DNA from: Ptiloglossa arizonensis
Taxonomy: Eukaryota; Arthropoda; Insecta; Hymenoptera; Colletidae
DNA: 64,000 nucleotides
NCBI RefSeq assembly: GCF_051014685.1
Contig: NC_135055.1
Location: 13,132,001 to 13,196,000 of the forward strand
Direction of reading: 5' to 3'
The translations under genes and the position numbers were made by a program. Below are positions 26,295 through 36,950 of the stretch, piece by piece. Every line of letters starts with the position of its first letter. The first letter of the stretch is position 1. Under the pieces are notes generated by a model, which saw only the letters and a list, made by a program, of their open reading frames with translations, ran no database searches and was not told where the DNA came from.

Positions 26295-26619
26295 AAATGC
26301 GTGAAACGATACGAGGTATGTGAAATTCAAAAATAGATCGATCAGATACTTCATTGTTGGATGGAACGTTAACAGTCTCATCGTGTAACTTGTATGGAAT
26401 TATTTTAATTCTTCGTGGTGGACAAGTATCTCACCGTGCATATCAGGGTACTAAAAAGGTGGGACGTTTCTTGAAATGATACAAGGTAAGTAAAATTAAA
26501 AACTAAATTGATCAGGTACTTAATTATGAGATGGAATGTTATTTTAATTCTTCGTGATTGAAAAATATCCCACCATGCATATCAGGGTATTAAAAAGGTG
26601 GGACGTTTCTCAACCCACT
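26295..26619 (+). repeat. Left arm of a large imperfect inverted repeat, itself a tandem duplication
   Basis: Two tandem units (about 26,301-26,470 and 26,471-26,610) share ATTTTAATTCTTCGTG, CATATCAGGGTA and TAAAAAGGTGGGACGTTTCT. The whole arm also matches, in inverted orientation, 26,851-27,060. Matches run from GCGTGAAA at the outer edge to AAAAAGGT..GAC..TTT then CAACCCACT at the inner edge. Confidence 0.85.
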
Positions 26620-26850
26620 GTGCCCCAAAGAATATAAACGCTAGGCTAGTATTCTACACTCGAGGATGCCCCTCACAGTAGTTAGAATTGTAAATATTCG
26701 ATAATTTGTCGATAATTAATTCGATAGTGCTATTTAGAAGTTTGCGTTGGAGTTCGTGTCTTGTAAATGGTTTAGAGAATCGTTGTAACTCTAGCGTTTG
26801 ATGTGTTCATACTAAAACTACCAAAGAGGTCATTCAACTTTTTGGAGTAT
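26620..26850. other. 231-nt spacer of the inverted repeat
   Basis: Single-copy AT-rich sequence with no ORF of note. It would form the loop of a long RNA hairpin if the arms were transcribed through. Confidence 0.7.
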
Positions 26851-27060
26851 AGTGGGTTGAAAACTGTCTTACCTTTTTAATATTCCTACCTTTTAATATT
26901 TAATACCTTTTAACATTTTTCAAATCACCATGAAAAATTAAAATATCTTCGTACAAGTTTCACGGTAAAACTATCAATGTTTCATTTCACAATTAAATCC
27001 AATTCTATCTAATTGATCTATTGTTCAGTTTTAGTTATTTTGTACCATTTCACGCGTTTA
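26851..27060 (-). repeat. Right arm of the large imperfect inverted repeat
   Basis: Its reverse complement follows the left arm in order: GCGTGAAATGGTAC, GATCAATTAGATA, TTTTAATTTTTCATGGTG, TATTAAAAAGGTAAGAC, then TTTTCAACCCACT. It carries only one full unit plus extra TATTAAAAGG words, so the arms differ in length. Confidence 0.83.
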
Positions 27061-28329
27061 ACAACTGTACCTCAAAGACTTAACCGTTTTGAATTTTTTT
27101 TTAAGTTACTCAATGGCGCTCTCGTCCGCAATGTTCGTTGACAATGATTACAATAGAAGACTAATTAAATTCGTAAATTAATTCGTCTTTTCTCTTTCGA
27201 ATTTCAAAGATACGTACCAAGTGTGGTAGAAATAGGAACACGTTCATCGTCGGTAGTTTCAGAGTTAATGCGTCGCCCCGATCGCTCGAGGAGTTGCACT
27301 CATCGATTTCGTTTTGCGCTTTTTCAATCAACGTGCCAGCCCGTTTTGCTGGTTTAATGAAAATTTTTAAAATTAATCGACCGAAATTCAACGAAACGAA
27401 CTCGCGTCGTTCCCTCCGTTTCGGAATTGTTCGTAGGGGGTAGACGAAATTAAAAATTTCCAACACGGTTAAACTTCCCCTCGATGCCCGCTTCGTAGTC
27501 GTGGTTCGACGTTGTATACGTGTCGGTTCAACGTTTCAACGCTTGACGCGCAATTTCTTCAGATTCGTGTTTCCCTACGTTATCGATCCATCGTTTGTGT
27601 TCTCTCTATAAAATTAATCATGGGTCGTAATTTCCGGTAACCTTGTCCCTTTCTCGCGAAAACTTGTAAATAGAAATTCTTGAACGCGTATTAACACCAT
27701 TTAACCGAAAAATCTGAATGTTACATACGGTAAAATGAACGAACGTTTTCAGAATGATATTTTTCATTTTCGGTCGAGGAGTTGAGGACGAAATATCGAA
27801 TATCCAGTTTGTGATACGGAACACACAATGGAATATTCGGAAATAGAGATTCGAACTTTTGCAAAATTGAAAAGAGGGTGATACGGATTTTTGTAAAATT
27901 GCTTTCACCGAAGTTGCACGGTGTAATTAATTCGTGATATTAAATCGGTGTCCTCTTTCTGCTCCGTGCGCTGCAAATGTTAATTGGTCGCGAGTCTAAC
28001 CGCTGAAATAGCATAAAAATTGAAGGAGGATCGAAGCGCGCCCGATATTATCGAGAAACTGGGGCGCCGAAATTATCATATCTCGCGCAAAAATCCAGAC
28101 TCCACTTCGGTAACCCGTTCCAGGCGGTGGTGGAAGGGTTGCGTTTAAATTCACAAACGGGGCTTAATTGTCCAGGTAAGTCTAACTGCATAAATCGAGT
28201 TAACTTGCGCGGAAGTGAATCGAAAATTGTTATACCCGACAGTTTCGCACGGTGAGCGCGAAAACCTACTATTCAGATTTCATAATGAATTTTATCCGCC
28301 AGATATTCATGCAACAAAGGGAAACATTT
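27061..28329. other. Noncoding stretch
   Basis: At 28,010-28,175 a frame stays open up to a strong donor-like CCAG / GTAAGT at 28,175. Its GC by codon position is nearly flat (about 55, 49, 49%), so no exon is called. The minus-strand frame at 27,618-27,908 is AT-rich and unsupported. Confidence 0.5.
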
Positions 28330-28640
28330 TTCAGTAAGGTTACCACCGCAAATTAAACGCACCGAACGGCAAACGTGCGAATTTAATTGCAACCCACGTG
28401 CAGGTAAACTTCTGCGTGTTTCCTTTCAGCCGCGCCGTTATTAATTTCGTTTATTAAATAAACGCGAGCGCCGGGGCAAGTTTATAAGGAAACGCATCTC
28501 TCGCCGTGAATAACGCTGCGGGTGAAAAGCAAGAATGTTAATTACAGTTTAGATTGTGGTTTCGCGCATAATGCGACGGACGCGCTGGATGACCGACATT
28601 TGGATTTCTTACTCGTGTATAATTATATATTCCAGGGAGA
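28330..28640. promoter_or_regulatory. Possible conserved regulatory element
   Basis: Homeodomain-type words (TTTAATTG, TTATTAATTTCG, GTTAATTAC) alternate with CpG-rich words, a CACGTG E-box near 28,396 and a CGCATAATGCGACGGACGCG block. No open frame spans it. The texture suggests an enhancer in an intron or gene desert, an inference only. Confidence 0.27.
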
Positions 28641-28865
28641 ATGAACCGTGCTTCCTTCCTATAAAGTTCGAACGAAACGACGATCGATAAATACGTATCA
28701 GTTTTCTCCTCTTTTCATTCCGCGAGTATTTTTCATTGTTCGAGTAATTAAGTCGACGTTACCATTGTAAGTACACCTTTCGTTTTGTGCTGTATAACAT
28801 CGACGAAGCATCGTTTACTACGTCGAGCATTTAAAAAAATCACGATTCTTATTTTTATTTTATTA

Positions 28866-29075
28866 TACGATCTCTATCGTTATTTTTATTCCATTACACA
28901 ACCTTGAATTGTTATTTTTAATTTTATTATACAACCTCGAATTGTTATTTTTATTTAACTGTACAACCTCGAATAGTTATTATTTCATTGCACAACCTCG
29001 AATTGTTATTTTCATTCAATTATACAATCTCAATTGTTATTTTTACTTTATTATACAATCTCAATTGTTATTTTT
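28866..29075 (+). repeat. 32-bp tandem repeat, about six copies
   Basis: ACAACCTCGAATTGTTATTT-like units have their ACAA words at 28,898, 28,931, 28,963, 28,992, 29,024 and 29,055 (spacing 29-33 bp). The preceding copy at 28,866 is more diverged. Each unit ends in a T-rich ATTTTATTAT stretch. Confidence 0.92.
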
Positions 29076-30627
29076 TAAACGTTGAACCCGAACGATATTT
29101 TCTCGATATTTTACAGTACGAAACAACAATGTATGTGTGTTAGCAATTCCCATGACCAAGTATAGCAGAGGTACGCAGACTTAAAAACCTGAAGTAAAGT
29201 TCGTCGACCTCCGGACAGCTTCGAATCGTAGGTCGTAACGTAGGAAGTTTATAAACTTCGTTATTTCCCATTACCTCTAAATAAATACCTACTGCTCGAA
29301 GAAAGACTTTGTCCGTTGCTATCCAGCGGACTAGAAAATATTCGTTTATTTCTTCTTCGAAAAAAAAAAAAGGAAAAAGAAAAATTCCGAATTAAATTTC
29401 TCCTTTCATAAACTTTAATGGTACTCTGTTTACGAGTAAAAATGAAAAGAAACCGAAAGCATCTCCGAGGACAAAATCCCCGGCCAGAAAATTAAGTAAA
29501 GCGTTCGCAGACAATACCGTAATTGCCCGTGGACGTTAAGGGTGGTTCGTGAAATTCCCATCCGCAGATTTAAGTCTCAAAGACGAACCACGTTCCTGAC
29601 GTCGGTCGAGGTTTCCAACGATGAGTTGGGAAGTAATTAGACGTCCATCATATTCTCCTTCGTGACTCGGCGCCTCGAGGTCGTGATAAAAAATTCAATA
29701 GTCGAAGCGAAGCCTCGGATACAGTCACCGATGATTTTCATTGAAAAAAGCGTGTCTACGTAAAAAAAAAGAAAAAAAAAATCCTCCAAAGTAGAGGTAT
29801 CGTTACGAATTCGTTACGGATATAAACCGGATCTAGAATATCGATTATATCGTAAACTGATTACCGATTCGCGTTACGATCCAGTATAAAACGAACGTGG
29901 ATGATCCACTCGAAAGTAAAGCGTCCCCCGGAAGCATCGTGTACCATTTTCCCATCGAAACGATTCCTGTATTATCCGTTGGCAAAAACGTTCCACCGTT
30001 ACGAACTATTCGTGATCGAGAAAATTGGCGGGAACCGAAACACCGAGCGAAAACGCTACGTACGTAATTCCATTTACATCGGCGAGCCTGATAGCTAAGC
30101 GATGATCGTTGCTTCTCGCGGACTTTCAGCGCAATTGAACTGTCCACGCATAACCAACCGAGCTGATAAATCGAGTGCAATTACCGTCGGTCAAATTGAA
30201 TCACGCGTCACGACCGGATAGAAGTCAGATTTCTCCGTTGTGTCGTTTCGAGCCGGCTCATTATTTATCTTGCCTAACGAGATAGCCTTTTTTCGCCGCA
30301 CGGCGAAAAGAGGCCAAAAAGTGATAAAAAAGAAACGGACAAAAGGAGCTCGCAAAGCCAAGAGAGGTACTACGGTCGGGTTCCAACTTTGGATTCAACG
30401 GCGTAAGGAGCAAACAATTTTAATTACCGCCGACCTACGAGGCTCTTCCTAATTGCATCTCGGATCCTCGAGGATCCTTTCACGTCCGCGAGTGGCCAGC
30501 GAATAATTAAAAAGAATAACGGTCCACTACGTCCACGGAGAAAGCACGTGGCCGCCGGTTGTAGACCTTTTGTCGGCGCGGTGTACGCGCGCGAGATCCT
30601 CGACCAGGATAGGAAGCTCTTATCGAA
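29076..30627. other. Noncoding stretch with two strong palindromes
   Basis: A-rich tracts occur at 29,360 and 29,763. Two palindromes are seen. At 30,290-30,309, TTTTCGCCG and CGGCGAAAA flank a 2-nt loop. At 30,462-30,477, GGATCCTCGAGGATCC is a perfect 16-bp palindrome. No gene is supported. Confidence 0.6.
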
Positions 30628-30700
30628 GCTTTCTCTCGCGGTACCCGAACAACGGTCTATCATCGTTTACGAGGTACACTTGCCCAGCCTCGTGTTCGCC
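30628..30700 (+). repeat. Diverged flank duplication, left copy
   Basis: CTTATCG..GCTTTCTCTCGCGGT followed by ATCGTTTACGAGGTACAC aligns with CTTATCGTAACTTTCTCTCGCGGT and TTCGTTTCCGAGATACAC at 31,850-31,912. The two copies flank the 45-bp array, which suggests that the array and its flanks were once duplicated as a block. Confidence 0.55.
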
Positions 30701-30869
30701 AATGTCGTTAATCTATTCAGTTGCGACAGTTGGGTCGAGTCGAGGTTCCGAAAGATTTTTCCGAAATTGAACACAACCGTCGAGTCGAGAGCCACTCACG
30801 ATTTTTCTCGAACGATCCGTTCAGTCGATTCGAACGTAGATCACGATTTCTTCGATGTTTCAATATTGA

Positions 30870-31440
30870 ACAGTTTAGTGGAGTTATCACAAGTACTCGA
30901 TTGAGAACTCTTTTAGTCGAGTCGTACGTGGTCATAAATTCTCAACTGAGAACTTCTTCAGTGGAGTCATACGTCGTTACAAGTACTCAATTGAGAACTT
31001 TTTTAGTAGAGTCGTATGTTGTCACAAATTCTCAACTGAGAACTCCTTTAGTGGAGTCATATGTCGTCACAAATTCTCAACTAAGAACTCCTTCAGTGAA
31101 GTCATACGTCGTCACGAGTACTCAATTGAGAACTCTTTTAGTGGAGTCATACGTCGTCACAAGTACTCAATTGAGAACTCCTTTAGTGGAGTCATGCGTC
31201 GTCACAAGTTCTCATTTGAGAACTCCTTTAGTAGAGTCATACGTCGTCACAGATTCTCCTCGACTGGGAACTCTTTTAGTGGAGTCATACGTCGTCACGA
31301 ATTCTCCACAACTGAGAACTTTTTTAGTCGAGTCATACGTCGTCACAAGTACTCAACTGAGAACTCTTTGAATCGAGTCGTACGTCGTCCACGATTTTAC
31401 GCAACTGAACAGTTTAGTCGAGTCGAGCTTCGTCTAGGAT
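30870..31440 (+). repeat. 45-bp tandem array with an open frame through about ten units
   Basis: Units of 45 bp (two of 48) read, in one frame, as variants of LRTPLVESYVVTNSQ from about 30,900 to 31,371. Every unit also carries a near-palindrome such as AGTACTCAATTGAGAACT. Differences between units fall mostly at synonymous positions of this frame: Val GTC/GTG/GTA, Ser TCG/TCA, Tyr TAC/TAT, Thr ACA/ACG, Leu CTG/TTG/CTA. Non-synonymous change concentrates on the residue after RT and on the N/S-S/T pair. Against a real gene: the copy at about 30,873-30,900 has a 7-nt deletion, the last unit has a TGA at 31,369-31,371, and no splice sites or start were found. It could be a repeat exon, a coding relic, or a minisatellite kept in phase by its period. 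Confidence 0.88.
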
Positions 31441-31849
31441 TTTTTCTCGACTGTTTTGTTTCCCTGTAAAAAACAAAAGAAGGAAAAATTCATTACAGTC
31501 GACAGTTCGAGGTATGAAAATTCATTCCAACGACCAGTTTCCGCTTCGCGAGATCACTGAATCTCAATATTCAACGTCCATTGTATTTCGTAACAAAATC
31601 CGGACAACCGAAACAACGACCTAATCTCCGCGTAAGACTATTATACATCGTACTTCGTATCTTTCGATAAAAATTAACAAATACGCAAATCGATAACACC
31701 GAGCACTTTGGACACTTTTCTCCGTCGTAGGACTTTTCCGTCGAGAAGCAGTCCAACGAGTATCAGTGCTCCCGTATACGAGCGTGTCTTTTACCACGTC
31801 GAGTAAACAGACGTCCGAGAAAAAAATCGATAGTACGCGTCTAGGCTAG
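31441..31849. other. Noncoding stretch after the 45-bp array
   Basis: No feature recognised. Confidence 0.5.
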
Positions 31850-31912
31850 CCTTATCGTAACTTTCTCTCGCGGTGGCCATGCCCGAGCGATCTTCGTTTC
31901 CGAGATACACAC
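31850..31912 (+). repeat. Diverged flank duplication, right copy
   Basis: Partner of 30,628-30,700, about 1.2 kb downstream in the same orientation. Confidence 0.55.
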
Positions 31913-34900
31913 CGGCCGACACCATCTCCGGGAATAAGTCTTCCCGACTAATCTGGAACGAGTTCAAGATTTAGAAAGTGCGACCGGTCAGTCATCGGTT
32001 TTTTCACCTGCCCCCCTTACTTCCTCGCGAACCACCCGACAGTCTCGTTAACTCTGCTCTCGCGCGCGATCGTTATCGCGATTATTACTCGCGCGTCGCG
32101 TAAAGATTGCAGCCACCTACGCCGGCTGACTTAATGGAATTAAGATTAGCTTCCTCGTCGGTGTTGTTTCTCGCTCGCTCTTTCGCTCGCGTGACGGGGA
32201 ATAGCGATACTTGTTTAAGATTATACGGAACTCGTTCTGTTAATCTAGTCATTGTTCTGACAATAACGAAGTGGAGGAGATACCGAACTACACGGCGAGA
32301 AGTGCGCCCGGTGTGCTTTAAACTTGAGGAACGAGGCTGCTCAAATTATACGATCGCTAATTAAATTGAACAATCGATATTCGTTCGTAATTAGCCATTC
32401 GGGAACGGATGTAGGGGGTGTGTGTATATATACTCCTGACAGTATACTTTTCCGATTATGAGTTCCGAGTTAATTGAAAACCTCGTTTCGGCGTTAATGA
32501 TACGTTTGCTCCTCGTGCTGGAAATACATATTTGATCGTTACAGTACCTTGAGAAGGTAAATACGCCGTTAGGATGCGCGATATAGAAACAGGGGAACGA
32601 GAGGAGACTATTTGTCTATGTAGGTATGAATAAATAGAAAGTTGAGGGAAATCTTCTTCTTTTCTTGATCGATCGGAGCATTCGAGTAGGTTCGATCGAT
32701 TGAAAGTATCGGTGGCTCTCTTCGGGAATTGGAAATTTATAAACAAGAGAAATAGGAGACACTTTAATGACGAGATAAAACGGAATGTGAATAGTATATG
32801 TAATAGTATATGTAAATTGTTTCTTTCTGTACAAGACTACAATCGCAAAGTTGAAGTTTCGAATCAAATAAACGTATATTATTGCTCCAATTGGATACAG
32901 AGAAGAAAATTTTTACTAGTCTACTGATTTTGAGAAAAAAAAAGATTTATAATTACTGGAGTTTCATTGAACATGAAATTATTACAAGTTGTAATAAATA
33001 TATGGGTAGGACGAATAACTCGGATCGGTCGGTACAGTTGTACCATTGTTTTAATAAAAAAACCACGATGATAGTGGTTCTTCTGTAGTACGAAGTTTCA
33101 TTAGAAAGAGAAAATACAATTTCTATGTGGATAATCGACAATTAATAGACGAAACAGCTGGTACTTTTAGCGAAAAAGCTATTACATTTCGTAATAGACT
33201 ATTTATTTTTAATGGAGCATAAAGACTCGATGGAAAATTACACATAATTTGTTGAAACCAGGAGGCAAGAACGAAACTGGCTTCGTATGTTCTGGGTACA
33301 AGTGGGAACAAAATATAAGTCTCGTTTTTATTGCAAATTAAAGGAGAAATAATTTTAACGTTAAATCTGCTTTACGTCGTTAGTTTCGAAACGGTCTTCC
33401 GCAAACTAATAATCGCATACAGAAATTACTCGATAAAAGTTTCCGCTCGGAGACTTTTAACGAGTACGATAGACGATTTTATTCCAAGAACTCGGCTTCT
33501 TTTTATTTACCCAACCGATCGATCAAATACATAGTGATGGAGATGTTTCGGAAACTTTTATCGTGGTAAAGGTCTAAACAAAAAAGAGTCGTAAGTGTAT
33601 AGAGTGTAGAATACTCGCTTAATCGATGAAAAAATACTTCAGTTAATGTAGAACCAAAAATGAACTCTGTATAAGTAAAAATTCATATTTTTGGTTTCAC
33701 TGGAGCAAACAATTTCCTTTCTCCATTCTTCTGCTCTCTAAACGATCCACTTCTATCTTTCCATGAACGTTTCACAGTTTCGTAATAAAAAAAAAACTTA
33801 CACACTCTTTCAAAAACAGTACCAAGTATTTTCCACTCGTCGAAACAAGAAAACTGCTTCCTGTAATATCGCGAAATTATATTCACAATATTACACACAA
33901 CCATTGATTTACAATCGAACATTATATCTTCCAATATCAACGTATTCTGATCGATGCAGAAGCAACCCGATCCAACCCTAAATCGAGTATTTGTCAAAAT
34001 AGTTTCTCCAATCTACGACCATCTTTCACCCCGCGATGATCGAGCACTTTTCAACCGCCCCGATGAACATCGAACACTCTGAAAAATCCATAGCTTTTGT
34101 CCTCTCGGTGTACACCGTACAAGTGTTCGTACCACGAAAAGGAATCTTCCACTAGCTGTGAAAATATTCCGCAAGTCCCGGTGTTTCTCTCGAATTATTT
34201 ATCGATCATCGGCCGGGGTATAGAACCGTCGACGCAACTGTCGGGCTTCGAGCGTGGAAACAATAGTTCTAAATGAAGAATCGGTCCGCTGATCACGGAA
34301 GAATGGCGAAGTTTGCGGAAGGAGTGGCTCGCTAAACGCGAAACCGACGACTCCGAAGATGGAAACGGCAATAATAAAGTACGGGATTCGGGGAACGGGG
34401 CCGGTTGGCACGGTAGAAAGGAAAGGCGGGTAGTCGACCAGGGAGACGAGCAAGAGAAAAGATTGAAACATGCACCGGGAACGGATCGAACGGATCGGGA
34501 GAAAGGGCACGGGGAAACAGTGAAAGGTAGAAAGAGAGGAGGTTTCAGCAGCACGTGCCCCAGCGACCGGTCGAAATCGGTTCGACGATTCCGGACAGGA
34601 AACGGGGCCCGGCTTCACGGTCGATGGTCAGATCGTATCGATGAAAATTGCAATGGCCTCGCCGCGGTGAAACGTTCCAATTTCGCGAGAGAACAACGAC
34701 ACGCTGCATACACACCGACAGTCACTCGAAGGGGGAATCGAAACACGTTCGATTGTCGTCCATCCGCCCCCATTTCGCATATCGCAATTGATATTCGTAA
34801 TACACAAGGGTGAAATTCAGGAACCCCGTAAACTGTTATCGTAAACTGCCCCCATCCACCCCCCGCACCCCACGTAAAAACTGCAATTATATTTTACACG

Positions 34901-36238
34901 TTCGACGCGATATATCCGATAGCGTTACCTTCGTCGACCAACGAAGTGATATCTCTTCCGTTCCCTCTGGAGGTATCGTTTGTAGGAATTGGAGAGGCAC
35001 GATAATAAGAGGAAACAGAGAATTACCGAGAGACGGATACAATAGTTGCGCGATTAATAGGGGGTGAAACGTTGCGTGGGAATTAAAAAGGAAAATTTAT
35101 ATTCTCTTCCTTTTTTTTTTCATTTAGATTGAAATAGTTTCGAAGGTGACCACGGTTGGTTGGAGACGTTGAACCAGAGAAAGGTTGTTAGTATAAATAC
35201 AAGCTTCTTTTCTGGAAAGATGAATGTTTGGTAAAGTGATCCAGATATAAATACTTGGAGGTGTACTATTCGAAACTTCCGTTACTGTATTCCTGGGCCC
35301 TGTATTAATACCGTTAATAAAAGATCCACTGTATTTTCATACATCTCTCTGTGGAAACTTTCCTACCTTCGTTTCAGATAAATTACAATACTAAATAACT
35401 ACAAAACTCGAACTCTCGGTGTTCGATCGAGGATTACCGCAATAGTACAATGTTCCAGGGACAATTGAAACGCCGAGGACTCGATTTGAAATCAAAAATT
35501 GCCTATTACTCTCTCTCCGATTCTCTGCTACGTTGCTCCGTGGATGAATGGAGAAAAAAAAAATCGAATCTACAGCGTTTCAGTGTTCGAAAAGGACCGT
35601 AGGAATGTTCTCTCGATCGCTGGGACGTCGGTGACTCGATTTGAGACGCAAAATTGTATCCAATTGCCGTTTCGAGGTACAGAACTCTCAATATATCGCA
35701 GCGAGGTGAATTTAGGAAAAGTTGGGTCACAACTGGAGCGCAATACCTCCGAATACTCCACGTCTAATTGTAAGCCGTGGTTCTTTGCCGGCACGGAGCA
35801 AACGTGGTCGCTTGAAAATTTCTCAGTGACCCGTATTCCTTTAATACCACCATCTCGACTCTCCTCCATGCGGAGCCGATATTGGCTGGATGTCATGAAA
35901 ACGTTTCACCGGGAAAAATTGCCCGCACATAACGTAGTACCCAATCCCGTCGCGACTAACGTCGACTTTATCCGCCCGTTGGATTCAATATCATGTAAAT
36001 GGTAGCGAAAAAGGGTTACCGCTACTGGCTAGAATGTCGTTTTGGACGAGAACCAATCGACTATGAGGGTACACTTCGTAACTTGCAATTAAATCAACCG
36101 ACGGTCGACTGCACTCCCCGTGGATGAAACTTTTAAAAGCGGACGCGCGCGCGCTCCTTTCGGCAAAAAGCCTCCGCCAGTGTGCATTTTTGTGAAATAT
36201 AACGAAGATCGTGCTTGCTGGTATATACTCGACCGTTC
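31913..36238. other. Noncoding stretch
   Basis: Holds several unsupported frames: 34,313-34,813 (purine-rich, charged) and 35,499-36,005 (168 codons, with GC nearly equal at all three codon positions in the 60 codons sampled). A short CpG-dense segment lies at 34,200-34,660. No exon or RNA gene is supported. Confidence 0.55.
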
Positions 36239-36950
36239 GATTTAATTTCATGTCGCGAGGAATAAGTTCTCCGTCAACAAAACTTCCGAAACGCGATTTT
36301 TAATCTATTTCGACGTATCGAGTTAACGTTTCAGTTTTAATGGAAGTTCGGCTACTTGGAAGTTTCGAAATTTTTAGAAAAGTACGCGCAACCGGGCTAG
36401 CTAATTAGTGACGGAAAATTATTTTTCATTGGTTATACGTTATGTTCGATTTGATTTTACATCGCGAGGAATAAGTTCTCCGTTATTGAAATTCAAACGC
36501 AGTTTTTAATGTATTTCAATTTATAGAATTAATTGTTGAATTTTAAGGGAATTGGAAATTTGACACATTTTTAAAAATTGGCGCAAGTAAGGTAGTTAAA
36601 ATTCGTGATATAAAATCATTTTTCTTTGGTGATTAAATATGGTTTATATCTTTTAATTTTATGGGAAGTTGGGGTACTTGGAAGTTCGGAAAGTTTTTAA
36701 AAAATAAGTGCAAGTAAGATGATTAATTTGTGACATGAAATCATTTTTCTCTGGCGATATAATATAGTATAGTTTGTGTATTTTAGTTTTAAGGGAAGTT
36801 AGACTTTTAACGTTATACGATATACGTTATACGTTCTACGTTATAGGAGGTTCGGAAAGTTTAGAAAAAGTACATGCAAGTAGAATACTTCATTCGTGAC
36901 ACAAAATCATTTTTCCTTGGTGGCACCGTACGGTTTATGAGGGAGAAATT
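36239..36950 (+). repeat. Long-unit tandem repeat, about four degenerate copies
   Basis: GCGAGGAATAAGTTCTCCGT at 36,255 recurs at 36,474, 219 bp on. The word AAAT.ATTTTTC.YTGG recurs at 36,416, 36,613, 36,738 and 36,904, each preceded by a GCAAG/GCAACC and CGTGA/TGTGA stretch. AAGGGAAGTT / GGAAGTT..GGAAAGTTT blocks also recur. Later copies have lost the GAGGAATAAG half, so unit length shrinks from about 210 to 125-170 bp. No coding frame survives. Confidence 0.88.

Noticed and set aside
28010..28175. Open frame ending in a CCAG / GTAAGT donor
   Set aside because: No acceptor identified, and codon-position GC is flat, so the open frame is probably chance.
34313..34813. 166-codon charged open frame
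   Set aside because: Purine-rich DNA gives a charged low-complexity translation, and the opposite strand is also open; no independent support.
35499..36005. 168-codon plus-strand open frame
   Set aside because: GC is almost equal at the three codon positions in the first 60 codons; no motif, no splice evidence.
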